Assembly (NCBI GenBank): GCA_044772875.1
Contig: CP173058.1
Coordinates: 3,534,001 to 3,598,000 of the forward strand
DNA: 64,000 bases
From: Morganella morganii_D
GTDB lineage: Bacteria; Pseudomonadota; Gammaproteobacteria; Enterobacterales; Enterobacteriaceae
Direction of reading: 5' to 3'
The notes beneath the pieces were generated by a model, which was not told where the DNA came from, made no database searches, and saw only the letters and a program-made list of their open reading frames with translations. The stretch's first letter is position 1, and each line of letters starts with the position of its first letter. The position numbers were made by a program, and so were the translations under genes. This document shows positions 18,931-27,806 of the stretch, in pieces.

Positions 18931-19944
18931 ATGCGTAAGTATTTAGCCGTTATTGTTATTCTGGTTTTAGGTGTTCTGTATGCGTCTGTCTTTACCGTTC
19001 AGCAGACCGAGCGCGGCATTGTGCTGCGGTTTGGTAAAGTTCTGCGTGATGCGGATAACAAACCGATTGTGTATGAGCCGGGTCTGCATCTGAAAGTGCC
19101 GTTTATTGAAACAGTGAAAATGCTGCCTGCCCGTATCCAGACACTGGATATCCAGGCTGACCGTTTCCTGACAAACGAAAACAAAGACCTGATCGTCGAT
19201 TCCTACCTGAAATGGCGGATTAGTGATTTCAGCCTGTATTATCTTGCGACAAACAGCGGTAATATTAATCAGGCTGAAAACCTGCTGAAGCGTAAATTCA
19301 GTGACCGTCTGCGTTCTGAGTTCGGTCGTCTGAGTGTGAAAGAGATTGTGACGGATTCCCGCGGTACATTAACGACGGAAGTCAAAAATGCACTGAACGA
19401 AGGGAGTTCCGGTAACGATCCGCAGGCAACCGATGCTGACAGCGCTATTGCCGATGCGGCAGCGCGTGTTCAGGAAGAAACCAAAGGCGCACAGCCGCAG
19501 GTGAATCCGAACAGTATGGCGGCGTTAGGTATCGAAGTGGTGGACGTCCGTATCAAGCAGATCAACCTGCCGGCGGAAGTCTCCGAAGCTATCTTCCAGC
19601 GTATGCGTGCAGAACGTGAAGCAGTGGCGCGTCGTCACCGCTCACAGGGTCTGGAAGAAGCCATGAAGATTCGTGCGGTGGCGGATAAAACCCGTACTGA
19701 AATCCTGGCCGAAGCGGAGCGCCAGTCACTCTCCCTGCGTGGTGCGGGTGATGCGGAAGCCGCTAAACTGTTTGCGGATGCATTCAGTCAGGATCCGGAT
19801 TTCTATGCGTTTATCCGAAGCCTGCGTGCTTATGAGCAAAGCTTCAAACCAGATGGCAACGACATTATGGTGTTAAGCCCGGATACGGATTTCTTCCGTT
19901 ACATGAAGGCCCCGACATCATTGCGTCCGGCTTCAGGCCAGTAA
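18931..19944 (+). CDS. hflC: FtsH modulator HflC
   Basis: Partner of HflK in the FtsH-HflKC complex. An N-terminal membrane anchor (residues 4-20, YLAVIVILVLGVLYASV) is followed by the SPFH domain and a helical tail. 337 residues (E. coli 334). In E. coli yjeT lies between hflC and purA; it is absent here, and a terminator ends the operon. Confidence 0.96.
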   Translation: MRKYLAVIVILVLGVLYASVFTVQQTERGIVLRFGKVLRDADNKPIVYEPGLHLKVPFIETVKMLPARIQTLDIQADRFLTNENKDLIVDSYLKWRISDFSLYYLATNSGNINQAENLLKRKFSDRLRSEFGRLSVKEIVTDSRGTLTTEVKNALNEGSSGNDPQATDADSAIADAAARVQEETKGAQPQVNPNSMAALGIEVVDVRIKQINLPAEVSEAIFQRMRAEREAVARRHRSQGLEEAMKIRAVADKTRTEILAEAERQSLSLRGAGDAEAAKLFADAFSQDPDFYAFIRSLRAYEQSFKPDGNDIMVLSPDTDFFRYMKAPTSLRPASGQ

Positions 19945-20009
19945 GTCCGGTAACCGCATAACCGGTACTGAAAAATCGTCAGCATGCTGATGGCCGCACT
20001 CTGATGAAT

Positions 20010-20035
20010 AAAGCCCGCTTAGGCGGGCTTTATTA
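20010..20035 (+). terminator. Terminator of the hfq-hflXKC operon
   Basis: A perfect 9-bp stem AAAGCCCGC/GCGGGCTTT with a 4-nt loop is followed by TATT. It lies 65 bp after hflC. Confidence 0.8.
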
Positions 20036-20135
20036 TGGACATTGATCAGGTGACTTTCATAAAGTGGATAAAAAGTGCTGAAAGGGCGGTCATGAGATGC
20101 TAGAATCCTTTTTTAAGCAACCAGGTAAAAACGAA

Positions 20136-21434
20136 ATGGGTAAGAACGTTGTCGTATTGGGCACCCAATGGGGTGACGAGGGCAAGGGCAAAATCGTCGA
20201 CTTGCTGACTGAACGGGCTAAGTATGTTGTTCGTTATCAAGGTGGCCACAATGCGGGTCACACTCTGGTTATCAACGGTGAGAAAACCGTCCTGCATTTA
20301 ATTCCGTCAGGTATTCTCCGCGAAAACGTCGTCAGCATCATTGCTAACGGTGTTGTACTCGCACCCGATGCACTGCTGAAAGAAATGACTGCACTGGAAG
20401 AACGTGGTGTTCCGGTGCGCGAACGTCTGCTGATTTCTGAAGCATGTCCGCTGATCCTGCCTTATCATGTTGCGCTGGATAATGCCCGTGAGAAAGCACG
20501 CGGCGCGAAAGCTATCGGCACAACAGGGCGTGGTATCGGGCCTGCATATGAAGATAAAGTTGCCCGTCGCGGTCTGCGTGTGGGTGACCTCTTTGATAAA
20601 GAAACCTTCGCTCAGAAACTGAAAGAAATCCTTGAGTATCACAACTTCCAGTTAGTGCACTACTACAAAGAGCCTGCGGTTGACTATCAGAAAACCCTGG
20701 ACGAAATCATGGCAGTCGCCGATATCCTGACCGGTATGGTTGTGGATGTGTCTGATCTGCTGTACAAAGCCACCGTTAACGGTGAGCTGGTGATGTTTGA
20801 AGGCGCGCAGGGTACACTGCTGGATATCGACCACGGTACCTATCCGTATGTGACTTCCTCAAACACCACTGCCGGTGGTGTTGCCACTGGTTCCGGTTTA
20901 GGTCCGCGCTATGTGGATTATGTCCTGGGTATTATCAAAGCTTACTCCACCCGTGTGGGTGCCGGTCCGTTCCCGACCGAACTGTTTGATGAAACCGGTG
21001 AATACCTGCGTACCAAAGGCCAGGAGTTCGGTGCAACCACCGGACGCAGCCGTCGCTGTGGCTGGTTAGATATCATTGCTATCCGCCGTGCTGTGCAGAT
21101 TAACTCCCTGTCAGGGTTCTGCATGACCAAGCTGGATGTGCTGGATGGTCTGAAAGAAGTGAAAGTGTGTGTCGGTTACCGTTTACCGAACGGTGAAATT
21201 ATTGAAACCACACCACTGGCTGCGGATAACTGGGAAGGTATCGAGCCAATCTATGAAGTGATGCCGGGCTGGAGTGAAACCACTTTCGGGGCGAAGAACC
21301 GCGAAGAACTGCCGCAGGCAGCACTGGATTACATCCGCCGCATTGAAGAACTGACAGGCGTTCCTGTTGATATTATTTCAACCGGTCCGGATCGTTCTGA
21401 AACGATGATCCTGCGCGACCCGTTCGACGCATAA
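20136..21434 (+). CDS. purA: Adenylosuccinate synthetase
   Basis: GTP-dependent enzyme joining aspartate to IMP, the first committed step to AMP. The P loop GDEGKGK, the catalytic start of the mature enzyme (VLGTQWGDEGK) and GTTGRGIGPAYEDK are intact. The ATG at 20136 gives 432 residues, the E. coli length; a frame extension to 20097 lacks homology. A TAGAAT at 20102-20107 could be the -10 element of its own promoter. Confidence 0.98.
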   Translation: MGKNVVVLGTQWGDEGKGKIVDLLTERAKYVVRYQGGHNAGHTLVINGEKTVLHLIPSGILRENVVSIIANGVVLAPDALLKEMTALEERGVPVRERLLISEACPLILPYHVALDNAREKARGAKAIGTTGRGIGPAYEDKVARRGLRVGDLFDKETFAQKLKEILEYHNFQLVHYYKEPAVDYQKTLDEIMAVADILTGMVVDVSDLLYKATVNGELVMFEGAQGTLLDIDHGTYPYVTSSNTTAGGVATGSGLGPRYVDYVLGIIKAYSTRVGAGPFPTELFDETGEYLRTKGQEFGATTGRSRRCGWLDIIAIRRAVQINSLSGFCMTKLDVLDGLKEVKVCVGYRLPNGEIIETTPLAADNWEGIEPIYEVMPGWSETTFGAKNREELPQAALDYIRRIEELTGVPVDIISTGPDRSETMILRDPFDA

Positions 21435-21458
21435 GATCGTTCAGGTGATACCAGTCAG

Positions 21459-21489
21459 GGCCGGGCATGTTTGTCCGGCCTTTTGTTTT
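21459..21489 (+). terminator. purA terminator
   Basis: GGCCGG/CCGGCC stem with a 10-nt loop and a TTTTGTTTT tail, 25 bp after the purA stop. Confidence 0.8.
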
Positions 21490-21547
21490 CTGACGCCGGG
21501 GTTTCTGACTGTGTCATGACAGGAAATCTGGTGTTTTTAACGACAAA

Positions 21548-21566
21548 TTTTGCTTAATAAGCAAAA
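21548..21566. repeat. 19-bp palindrome upstream of nsrR
   Basis: TTTTGCTTAATAAGCAAAA has perfect 9-bp arms around a central A. It lies 74 bp before the nsrR start, where an operator would sit. It does not look like the known NsrR motif (AAGATGCnTTT arms). No T run follows in a way that suggests termination. Confidence 0.4.
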
Positions 21567-21639
21567 GACACACATAATGATTATCCATTACTTATCATGT
21601 GCTCCCCCGCGTGGGATAACATAATTTCCGGGGTAAAAT

Positions 21640-22068
21640 GTGCAGTTAACCAGTTTTACAGATTATGGCTTGCGGGCGCTGATTTATATGGCGTCACTTC
21701 CTGATGGTAAAATGACCAGTATTACGGAAGTGACGGACGTCTACGGCGTATCACGTAACCATATGGTCAAGATAATTAACCAATTGAGCCATTTGGGTTA
21801 TGTCGAGGCTATCCGCGGCAAAAATGGCGGGATCCGCCTGGGAAAACCTGCTAATACTATAGGTATCGGTGAGGTTGTCCGGGCGCTCGAGCCGTTAACA
21901 CTGGTGAATTGCAGCGGTGAATTCTGTCACATTACTCCGGCATGCAGGCTGAAATCGGTACTGAACAAGGCCATCCGGGAATTTCTGCAGGAACTGGATA
22001 AACACACGCTCGCTGATATGGTGCGGGACAATCAGCATCTTTATAAATTGTTACTGACGGACGAATAA
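21640..22068 (+). CDS. nsrR: Nitric-oxide-sensing repressor NsrR
   Basis: Rrf2-family winged-helix repressor whose [Fe-S] cluster reacts with NO, releasing genes for NO detoxification. The recognition helix region VYGVSRNHMVKIINQL and the cluster cysteines CSGEFCHITPAC are intact. 142 residues (E. coli 141). It starts with GTG (MQLTSFTDYGLRALIYMA), which matches the family N-terminus. rnr follows after 27 bp, as in E. coli. Confidence 0.96.
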   Translation: MQLTSFTDYGLRALIYMASLPDGKMTSITEVTDVYGVSRNHMVKIINQLSHLGYVEAIRGKNGGIRLGKPANTIGIGEVVRALEPLTLVNCSGEFCHITPACRLKSVLNKAIREFLQELDKHTLADMVRDNQHLYKLLLTDE

Positions 22069-22095
22069 CGCCGTTCAGGAACCACGGAGGATACA

Positions 22096-24534
22096 ATGTC
22101 AGTGGAAAAACAATCAAACGACCCTTATCGTGAGCGCGAAGCGGAAAAATATGATTCCCCGATCGCGAGCCGTGAATTTATTCTTGAAACTGTCCGCCGC
22201 CATACCAAACCGGTGAGCCGCGAGGATATCGCACAGGAACTGGGGATCACCGGTGAAGAGGCTCTGGAAGCCCTGCGCCGCCGTCTGCGCGCAATGGAAC
22301 GAGACGGGCAGCTGGTCTTTACCCGCCGCCAGTGCTACGCCTTACCGGAACGCCTGGATTTAATTAAAGGAACCGTGATTGGTCATCGCGATGGCTTCGG
22401 GTTCCTGCGTGTCGAAGGACAAAAAGACGATCTCTACATCCCGCAGGATCAGATGAAATTATGCATCCACGGGGATGTAATCCTGGCTCAGGTTATGGGC
22501 GCCGATCGTAAAGGCCGCCGCGAAGCGCGTGTTGTACGTGTGACCGAGCCGAAAACCGGCCAGATTGTCGGCCGTTACTTTACCGAAGAAGGCATGGGAT
22601 TTGTCGTGCCGGATGACAGCCGCCTGTGCTTCGATATTCTGATCCCGAAAGAGTCGATTAACGGTGCCCGGATGGGGAATATCGTGGTGGCGGAACTGAC
22701 CCGGCGTCCGGGTAAACGGGTGCAGGCGCTCGGCGTTATCACTGAAGTACTGGGCGAGAAAATGGGCACCAGCATTGCGGTGGATATTGCCCTGCGCAAA
22801 CATGAAATTCCGTTCACCTGGCCTGCTCAGGTGGAACGTCAGGTCGCGGATGTCCGTGAGGAAGTGCCGGAAGCAGCCAAAAAAGGCCGTGTTGATTTAC
22901 GCGAGCTGCCGCTGGTCACTATCGACGGTGAAGATGCCCGTGACTTTGATGACGCTGTACACTGTGAAGCCAAACGCGGCGGTGGCTGGCGTCTGTGGGT
23001 GGCGATTGCTGACGTCAGTTATTATGTGCGTCCGCAGACTGCGCTGGATGATGAAGCCCGCAGCCGGGGTAACTCTGTTTACTTCCCGTCACAGGTTGTG
23101 CCGATGTTGCCGGAAGTATTGTCGAATGGTGTCTGCTCACTGAACCCGCAGGTTGATCGCCTGTGTATGGTGTGTGAAATGACCATCTCGGCGAAAGGCA
23201 AACTTTCCGGCTACCGTTTCTATGAAGCGGTAATGAGCTCCCATGCCCGTCTGACCTACACCAAGGTGTGGAGAATTCTCGAAGGGGATGAAGAGCTGCG
23301 CGGGCACTATGCGCCGCTGGTGAAACATCTGGAAGAGCTGCACAAACTCTATAAAGTACTGGCGGAAGCCCGTGATGAGCGCGGCGCGATTGCCTTTGAA
23401 TCCGAAGAAGCGAAATTTATTTTCAATGCGGAAAAACGCATTGAACGTATCGAACCGGTATTGCGTAATGATGCACACAAACTGATCGAAGAGTGCATGA
23501 TTATGGCGAACGTTGCTGCGGCGCGCTTTGTTGAGAAAAACAATGAACCGGCGCTGTACCGTGTGCATGATCGTCCGAAAGAGGACAGCGTCACCAATCT
23601 GCGCACCGTCTTTAATGAGCTGGGGCTGACCCTGCCGGGCGGTCTGACGCCGGAGCCGAAAGATTACGCCCGCGTCATGCTGGAAGTGGCGGAACGCCCT
23701 GATCACGAGCTGTTACAGACCATGCTGCTGCGTTCGATGAAACAGGCGATTTATGATCCGGATAACCGCGGCCACTTTGGTCTGGCGTTACCGGCGTATG
23801 CCCACTTTACCTCACCGATCCGCCGTTATCCGGATCTGAGCCTGCACCGTGCGATTAAGTACCTGCTGGCAAAAGAGCGCGGCGAGGCGAAATCACAGAC
23901 CGGTGCGTGGCATTATGATACACAGAGCATGCTCCAGCTGGGCGAACATACCTCCATGACGGAACGCCGGGCCGATGAAGCCACCCGTGATGTGGCGGAC
24001 TGGCTGAAGTGTGACTTTATGCAGGATCAGGTGGGGAATGTCTTTACCGGCCTGATCACCAGCGTGACCGGTTTCGGTTTCTTTGTCCGCCTCAATGATC
24101 TGTTTATCGATGGTCTGGTACACGTATCAACACTTGATAACGATTACTACCGCTACGATAATGTCGGCCAGCGTCTGATTGGTGAATCCTCCGGGAATGT
24201 GTACCGCCTGGGTGATGAAGTTGAAATCCGGGTTGAAGCTGTACATATGGATGAGCGCACCATTGATTTCGCGCTGATTTCCACCACCCGCCGTGCCCGT
24301 AATGAAGGCAAAACCGCGAGAACCCGGGCGAAAGCCGGTGAAAGAGGGGACAAGCGCCGGGACGGTAAGAAAGGTGACCCGCGCCGCGATAAAAACTTCG
24401 AACCGGACAGTGCGTTCCGTAAGAAGAAAAAAGACGATGGCCCGAAAGCCCCGAAAAGCAAGAAATCAGCACGGACCAAAAAAATCGAGGCGAATATAAA
24501 GGCGAAACGCGCGAAGAAAAAAACCGCGAAATAA
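22096..24534 (+). CDS. rnr: Ribonuclease R
   Basis: RNB-family 3'-5' exoribonuclease that degrades structured RNA, including rRNA fragments, and works with SmpB/tmRNA. The order is N-terminal helix-turn-helix, cold-shock domains, RNB catalytic domain with DGEDARDFDDAV, an S1 domain (FTGLITSVTGFGFFVRLNDLFIDGLVHVS), and a Lys/Arg-rich tail. 812 residues (E. coli 813). Second gene of nsrR-rnr. Confidence 0.97.
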   Translation: MSVEKQSNDPYREREAEKYDSPIASREFILETVRRHTKPVSREDIAQELGITGEEALEALRRRLRAMERDGQLVFTRRQCYALPERLDLIKGTVIGHRDGFGFLRVEGQKDDLYIPQDQMKLCIHGDVILAQVMGADRKGRREARVVRVTEPKTGQIVGRYFTEEGMGFVVPDDSRLCFDILIPKESINGARMGNIVVAELTRRPGKRVQALGVITEVLGEKMGTSIAVDIALRKHEIPFTWPAQVERQVADVREEVPEAAKKGRVDLRELPLVTIDGEDARDFDDAVHCEAKRGGGWRLWVAIADVSYYVRPQTALDDEARSRGNSVYFPSQVVPMLPEVLSNGVCSLNPQVDRLCMVCEMTISAKGKLSGYRFYEAVMSSHARLTYTKVWRILEGDEELRGHYAPLVKHLEELHKLYKVLAEARDERGAIAFESEEAKFIFNAEKRIERIEPVLRNDAHKLIEECMIMANVAAARFVEKNNEPALYRVHDRPKEDSVTNLRTVFNELGLTLPGGLTPEPKDYARVMLEVAERPDHELLQTMLLRSMKQAIYDPDNRGHFGLALPAYAHFTSPIRRYPDLSLHRAIKYLLAKERGEAKSQTGAWHYDTQSMLQLGEHTSMTERRADEATRDVADWLKCDFMQDQVGNVFTGLITSVTGFGFFVRLNDLFIDGLVHVSTLDNDYYRYDNVGQRLIGESSGNVYRLGDEVEIRVEAVHMDERTIDFALISTTRRARNEGKTARTRAKAGERGDKRRDGKKGDPRRDKNFEPDSAFRKKKKDDGPKAPKSKKSARTKKIEANIKAKRAKKKTAK

Positions 24535-24557
24535 CTGCCTGATACTGTCTTTTCCCC

Positions 24558-24588
24558 CACAATGAGGCATTGCGCCTCATTGTGTTTT
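24558..24588 (+). terminator. Terminator between rnr and rlmB
   Basis: A perfect 11-bp stem CACAATGAGGC/GCCTCATTGTG with a 5-nt loop and a TTTT tail. It lies only 26 bp before the rlmB start, so rlmB expression depends on read-through or on another promoter. Confidence 0.8.
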
Positions 24589-24613
24589 ATTGTCCCGCAA
24601 CAAACGGAACGTT

Positions 24614-25348
24614 ATGAGTGAAATTATTTATGGCATCCACGCCGTGGATGCTCTGCTGGCGCGTGATCCCAGCCGTTTTCTTGAAGTCTTTATCCTGAAA
24701 GGGCGTGAAGACCGCCGCCTGACCTCTGTTGTGCATGCTTTGGAAGCTGCTGGTATCCGCGTGCAGGTGGCCAGCCGTCAGTGGATGGACAGCCAGACCG
24801 AAGGTGCTGTTCATCAGGGAATTATCGCCAAAGTCAAAGGCGGCCGTCAGTATCAGGAGCAGGATCTGCCTGATCTGCTGGCAGAGTATGAAACCCCGTT
24901 TCTGCTGGTGCTCGACGGCGTGACTGACCCGCACAACCTGGGTGCCTGCCTGCGTACTGCCGATGCAGCCGGTGTACACGCGGTGATCATCCCGAAAGAC
25001 CGCTCCGCGCAACTGAACGCCACGGCGAAAAAAGTCGCGTGCGGCGCAGCGGAAAGCGTGCCGCTTATCCGTGTCACCAATCTGGCCCGTACTCTGCGCC
25101 AGCTGAAAGAAGAAAATATCTGGGTTGTCGGCACTGCCGGTGAAGCCACCCATGATCTGTATCAGAGCAAAATGACCGGCCCGGTGGCGCTGGTGATGGG
25201 CGCTGAAGGGGAAGGCATGCGTCGTCTGACCCGTGACCTGTGTGATGAGCTGATCAGTATTCCGATGGCCGGGGCGGTATCCTCCCTGAACGTCTCGGTG
25301 GCAACGGGTGTATGTCTGTTTGAGGCTGTGCGCCAGCGCGGAAAATAA
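24614..25348 (+). CDS. rlmB: 23S rRNA Gm2251 2'-O-methyltransferase
   Basis: SPOUT methyltransferase that modifies G2251 in the P-site loop of 23S rRNA. The trefoil-knot motifs are clear: VTDPHNLGACLRTADAAG, GAEGEGMRRL and PMAGAVSSLNVSVA. The ATG at 24614 gives 244 residues (E. coli 243). In this window rpsF follows directly, whereas E. coli has several yjf genes in between. Confidence 0.96.
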   Translation: MSEIIYGIHAVDALLARDPSRFLEVFILKGREDRRLTSVVHALEAAGIRVQVASRQWMDSQTEGAVHQGIIAKVKGGRQYQEQDLPDLLAEYETPFLLVLDGVTDPHNLGACLRTADAAGVHAVIIPKDRSAQLNATAKKVACGAAESVPLIRVTNLARTLRQLKEENIWVVGTAGEATHDLYQSKMTGPVALVMGAEGEGMRRLTRDLCDELISIPMAGAVSSLNVSVATGVCLFEAVRQRGK

Positions 25349-25371
25349 TCCCGCATCACACACTTATTACC

Positions 25372-25400
25372 TTGTCTTTTGGGGCGGGTATGAGTATAGT
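25372..25400 (+). promoter_or_regulatory. Promoter of the rpsF operon
   Basis: TTGTCT (25372-25377) and TATAGT (25395-25400) with a 17-bp spacer, about 100 bp before rpsF. Confidence 0.75.
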
Positions 25401-25440
25401 TATGCGTCAAATTTTTCAGCCGCACTTAAACAAGTTCCTT

Positions 25441-25474
25441 GCCTCTCAGGGTTGCGGTTGCCCGGACAGGAGGC
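25441..25474 (+). promoter_or_regulatory. Candidate S6:S18 autoregulatory RNA element
   Basis: The rpsF leader can fold with GCCTC (25441-25445) paired to GAGGC (25470-25474) around an inner GGG/CCC hairpin, leaving CCGGACA unpaired on the 3' side. A hairpin with a bulged CCG is the known binding site by which the S6:S18 complex represses this operon in many bacteria. The fold was made by eye. Confidence 0.45.
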
Positions 25475-25499
25475 TAATAATCCGTAAGGAGCACTACTA

Positions 25500-25889
25500 A
25501 TGCGTCATTACGAAATCGTCTTCATGGTTCATCCGGACCAGAGCGAACAAGTACCGGCAATGATCGAGCGTTATAAAACTGCTATTACTAACGCAGAAGG
25601 TCAGATCTACCGTCTCGAAGACTGGGGTCGTCGCCAACTGGCTTACCCAATCAACAAACTGCACAAAGCTCACTACGTTCTGATGAACGTTGAAGCGCCG
25701 CAGGAAGTGATTGACGAGCTGGAAACTATTTTCCGCTTCAATGATGCCGTTATCCGCAGCATGGTTATGCGCGTTAAGCACGCGGTGACTGAACCTTCTC
25801 CAATGGTTAAAGCGAAAGACGAGCGTCGCCCGCGCGACATGTCTGACGACATTGAAGAAAATGATGAAGCTGAGGAAACTGAAGAGTAA
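25500..25889 (+). CDS. rpsF: 30S ribosomal protein S6
   Basis: 129 residues (E. coli 131). It binds the central domain of 16S rRNA as a pair with S18. MRHYEIVFMVHPDQSEQVPAMIERY is the family N-terminus, and the C-terminus is the usual run of Glu and Asp residues that RimK extends with glutamate in E. coli. First gene of rpsF-priB-rpsR-rplI; priB starts 5 bp after the stop. Confidence 0.99.
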   Translation: MRHYEIVFMVHPDQSEQVPAMIERYKTAITNAEGQIYRLEDWGRRQLAYPINKLHKAHYVLMNVEAPQEVIDELETIFRFNDAVIRSMVMRVKHAVTEPSPMVKAKDERRPRDMSDDIEENDEAEETEE

Positions 25890-25894
25890 TAACG

Positions 25895-26212
25895 GTGTCC
25901 GCTAACCGTCTGGTGTTATCCGGCACAGTGTGCAGGGAACCCATCCGGAAAGTCAGCCCGGCCGGAATTCCGCATTGTCAGTTTGTGCTTGAGCACCGCT
26001 CACAACAGCAGGAAGCCGGATTCACCCGGCAGGCATGGTGCAGAATGCCCGTGGTTGCCAGCGGACAGACGATCCAAACCATTACTCACAGTATAACGGT
26101 CGGCAGTCAGATAACCGTTCAGGGATTCATCAGCACCCATCAGGGGCGAAATGGATTATCAAAACTGGTTCTTCATGCCGAACACATTGAATTGATAGAT
26201 TCTGGAGACTAG
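25895..26212 (+). CDS. priB: Primosomal replication protein N (PriB)
   Basis: Single-stranded-DNA-binding OB-fold protein that helps PriA and DnaT reload the replisome at collapsed forks. 105 residues (E. coli 104). It starts with GTG (MSANRLVLSGTVCREPIRK), 5 bp after rpsF. Its position inside a ribosomal-protein operon is conserved in Enterobacterales. Confidence 0.96.
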   Translation: MSANRLVLSGTVCREPIRKVSPAGIPHCQFVLEHRSQQQEAGFTRQAWCRMPVVASGQTIQTITHSITVGSQITVQGFISTHQGRNGLSKLVLHAEHIELIDSGD

Positions 26213-26216
26213 CCAT

Positions 26217-26444
26217 ATGGCACGTTATTTCCGTCGTCGTAAATTCTGCCGTTTCACCGCAGAAGGCGTTCAAGAGATTGATTATAAAGACATCGCTACG
26301 CTGAAAAACTACATCACTGAAAGTGGTAAAATCGTACCAAGCCGTATCACCGGTACCAGTGCGAAATATCAGCGTCAGCTCGCTCGTGCTATCAAGCGTG
26401 CACGCTACCTGTCTTTACTGCCTTACACTGATCGTCATCAGTAA
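26217..26444 (+). CDS. rpsR: 30S ribosomal protein S18
   Basis: 75 residues, as in E. coli. MARYFRRRKFCRFTAEGVQEIDYKD and the basic C-terminal half are diagnostic. It forms a heterodimer with S6 on the 30S platform. It lies 4 bp after priB. Confidence 0.99.
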   Translation: MARYFRRRKFCRFTAEGVQEIDYKDIATLKNYITESGKIVPSRITGTSAKYQRQLARAIKRARYLSLLPYTDRHQ

Positions 26445-26482
26445 TCGGCACAGTCCATTAATGACTTTAAGAGGATAAGGTA

Positions 26483-26932
26483 ATGCAAGTTATTCTGCTT
26501 GATAAAGTAGCAAACCTGGGCAGCCTGGGCGACCAGGTAAATGTTAAATCTGGTTATGCACGTAACTACTTAGTACCGCAAGGTAAAGCTGTTCCTGCAA
26601 CCAAGAAAAACATCGAATTCTTCGAAGCGCGCCGCGCAGAACTGGAAGCTAAATTAGCTGACGTTCTGGCAGCAGCACACGCTCGCGCAGAGAAAATCAA
26701 TGCCCTGGGCGTTGTGACTCTGTCTTCCAAAGCGGGTGACGAAGGTAAACTGTTCGGTTCTGTCGGTACCCGTGACATCGCTGATGCTGTAACTGCAGCA
26801 GGCGTTGAAGTGGCGAAAAGCGAAGTTCGTCTGCCAAACGGCGTTCTGCGTACTCTGGGTGATCATGAAGTTCACTTCCAGGTTCACAGCGACGTGTTTG
26901 CAGAACTGAATGTGAAGATTGTTGCTGAGTAA
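26483..26932 (+). CDS. rplI: 50S ribosomal protein L9
   Basis: 149 residues, as in E. coli. An N-terminal rRNA-binding domain (MQVILLDKVANLGSLGDQVNVKSGYARNYL) is joined to the C-terminal domain by a long helix. Last gene of the operon, with AAGAGGA before the start and a strong terminator behind it. Confidence 0.99.
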   Translation: MQVILLDKVANLGSLGDQVNVKSGYARNYLVPQGKAVPATKKNIEFFEARRAELEAKLADVLAAAHARAEKINALGVVTLSSKAGDEGKLFGSVGTRDIADAVTAAGVEVAKSEVRLPNGVLRTLGDHEVHFQVHSDVFAELNVKIVAE

Positions 26933-26963
26933 TCGCTGATTACACAGTAAATATCTCTGAAAG

Positions 26964-26989
26964 ACGCTGGCTCAGGCCAGCGTTTTTTT
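26964..26989 (+). terminator. rpsF operon terminator
   Basis: A perfect 8-bp stem ACGCTGGC/GCCAGCGT with a 4-nt loop and seven T residues, 31 bp after rplI. Confidence 0.9.
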
Positions 26990-27007
26990 ATGCAGTAAAA
27001 CCAACCG

Positions 27008-27589
27008 TTAAGAACGGCGGTAACTACCGTCTTTCTGCCGTTTAAAAGTGGCGGACTGCCCGTTAGCTTTATCGATTCTCAGCTCTGAGATGGTATTTCC
27101 CTTTCCTTTGGTCACGCGGATTTTATCCCCGGCCTCTACCTGATTCAGCGGCTTCTGCGGCCCTTCAACGGCGGTCATCCTGAATAAGTCATCCACCGGC
27201 AATCCGTTATTGCGAAAGACCTGTGCTATTGTCTGGCCTTTTTTCACAGTAAACTGTTGTGCCGCGATCTGCCTGTCCTGTACAGAAGGGGCGGAAGGTG
27301 CCGGTTCAGCGGCAGGGGTTGTGGTAACCGGTTGCGGATCCGGTTCTGTATTCAGCGTGCCCGGCGGAAGATTATCCGGAAGCGTTAAATCCGGAATGTT
27401 GGCTGCCGTATCCGGTGATGTGCCGGTTTGTTCTGCTATCAGATCGCCCGGTGGTGTCAGCGTGATATTCTGAGGAGGAACCGTCACCGGAGGCTTCTGT
27501 GCCGCAGGCCAGAAAAACAGGATAAACATGACAATCAGTGCAATGGCGGCGATAGCGTAAAGATGGCGCCTTGGCAGTAGTCTCATCAT
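27008..27589 (-). CDS. ytfB: OapA-family envelope protein YtfB
   Basis: Single-pass inner-membrane protein: a short cytoplasmic basic segment, a membrane helix (LYAIAAIALIVMFILFFWP), a Pro/Thr-rich periplasmic linker, and a C-terminal LysM-like OapA domain (TVKKGQTIAQVFRNNGLPVDDLFRM...). The E. coli homologue binds glycans and affects cell division. It lies between rplI and fklB, as in E. coli. The start is uncertain: ATG at 27586/27589 has GGGAG upstream, and in-frame ATGs at 27616 and 27622 are also possible. Confidence 0.8.
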   Translation of the reverse strand: MMRLLPRRHLYAIAAIALIVMFILFFWPAAQKPPVTVPPQNITLTPPGDLIAEQTGTSPDTAANIPDLTLPDNLPPGTLNTEPDPQPVTTTPAAEPAPSAPSVQDRQIAAQQFTVKKGQTIAQVFRNNGLPVDDLFRMTAVEGPQKPLNQVEAGDKIRVTKGKGNTISELRIDKANGQSATFKRQKDGSYRRS

Positions 27590-27806
27590 AATCTCCCGCT
27601 GTTCAGTCTGAATCATTATCATCCGATATTGTTCCAGTGTAGCAGCAGACGTACTGAAATTATTCGGAATTAGTCCGGTTTTATAAATTGATTGTACTGT
27701 TTTCCGGTAATCACGGTGTTGCATCAGCTTTCACTGATTATCGGGTTTACCGGGGTACATCCTGCTGTTATGCTTGTCTGTCTTACTTATTGATCAGGTA
27801 TCTCTC

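Noticed and set aside
24587..25363. 258-codon minus-strand frame opposite rlmB
   Set aside because: It mirrors the complete rlmB gene and has no recognisable domain or ribosome-binding site.
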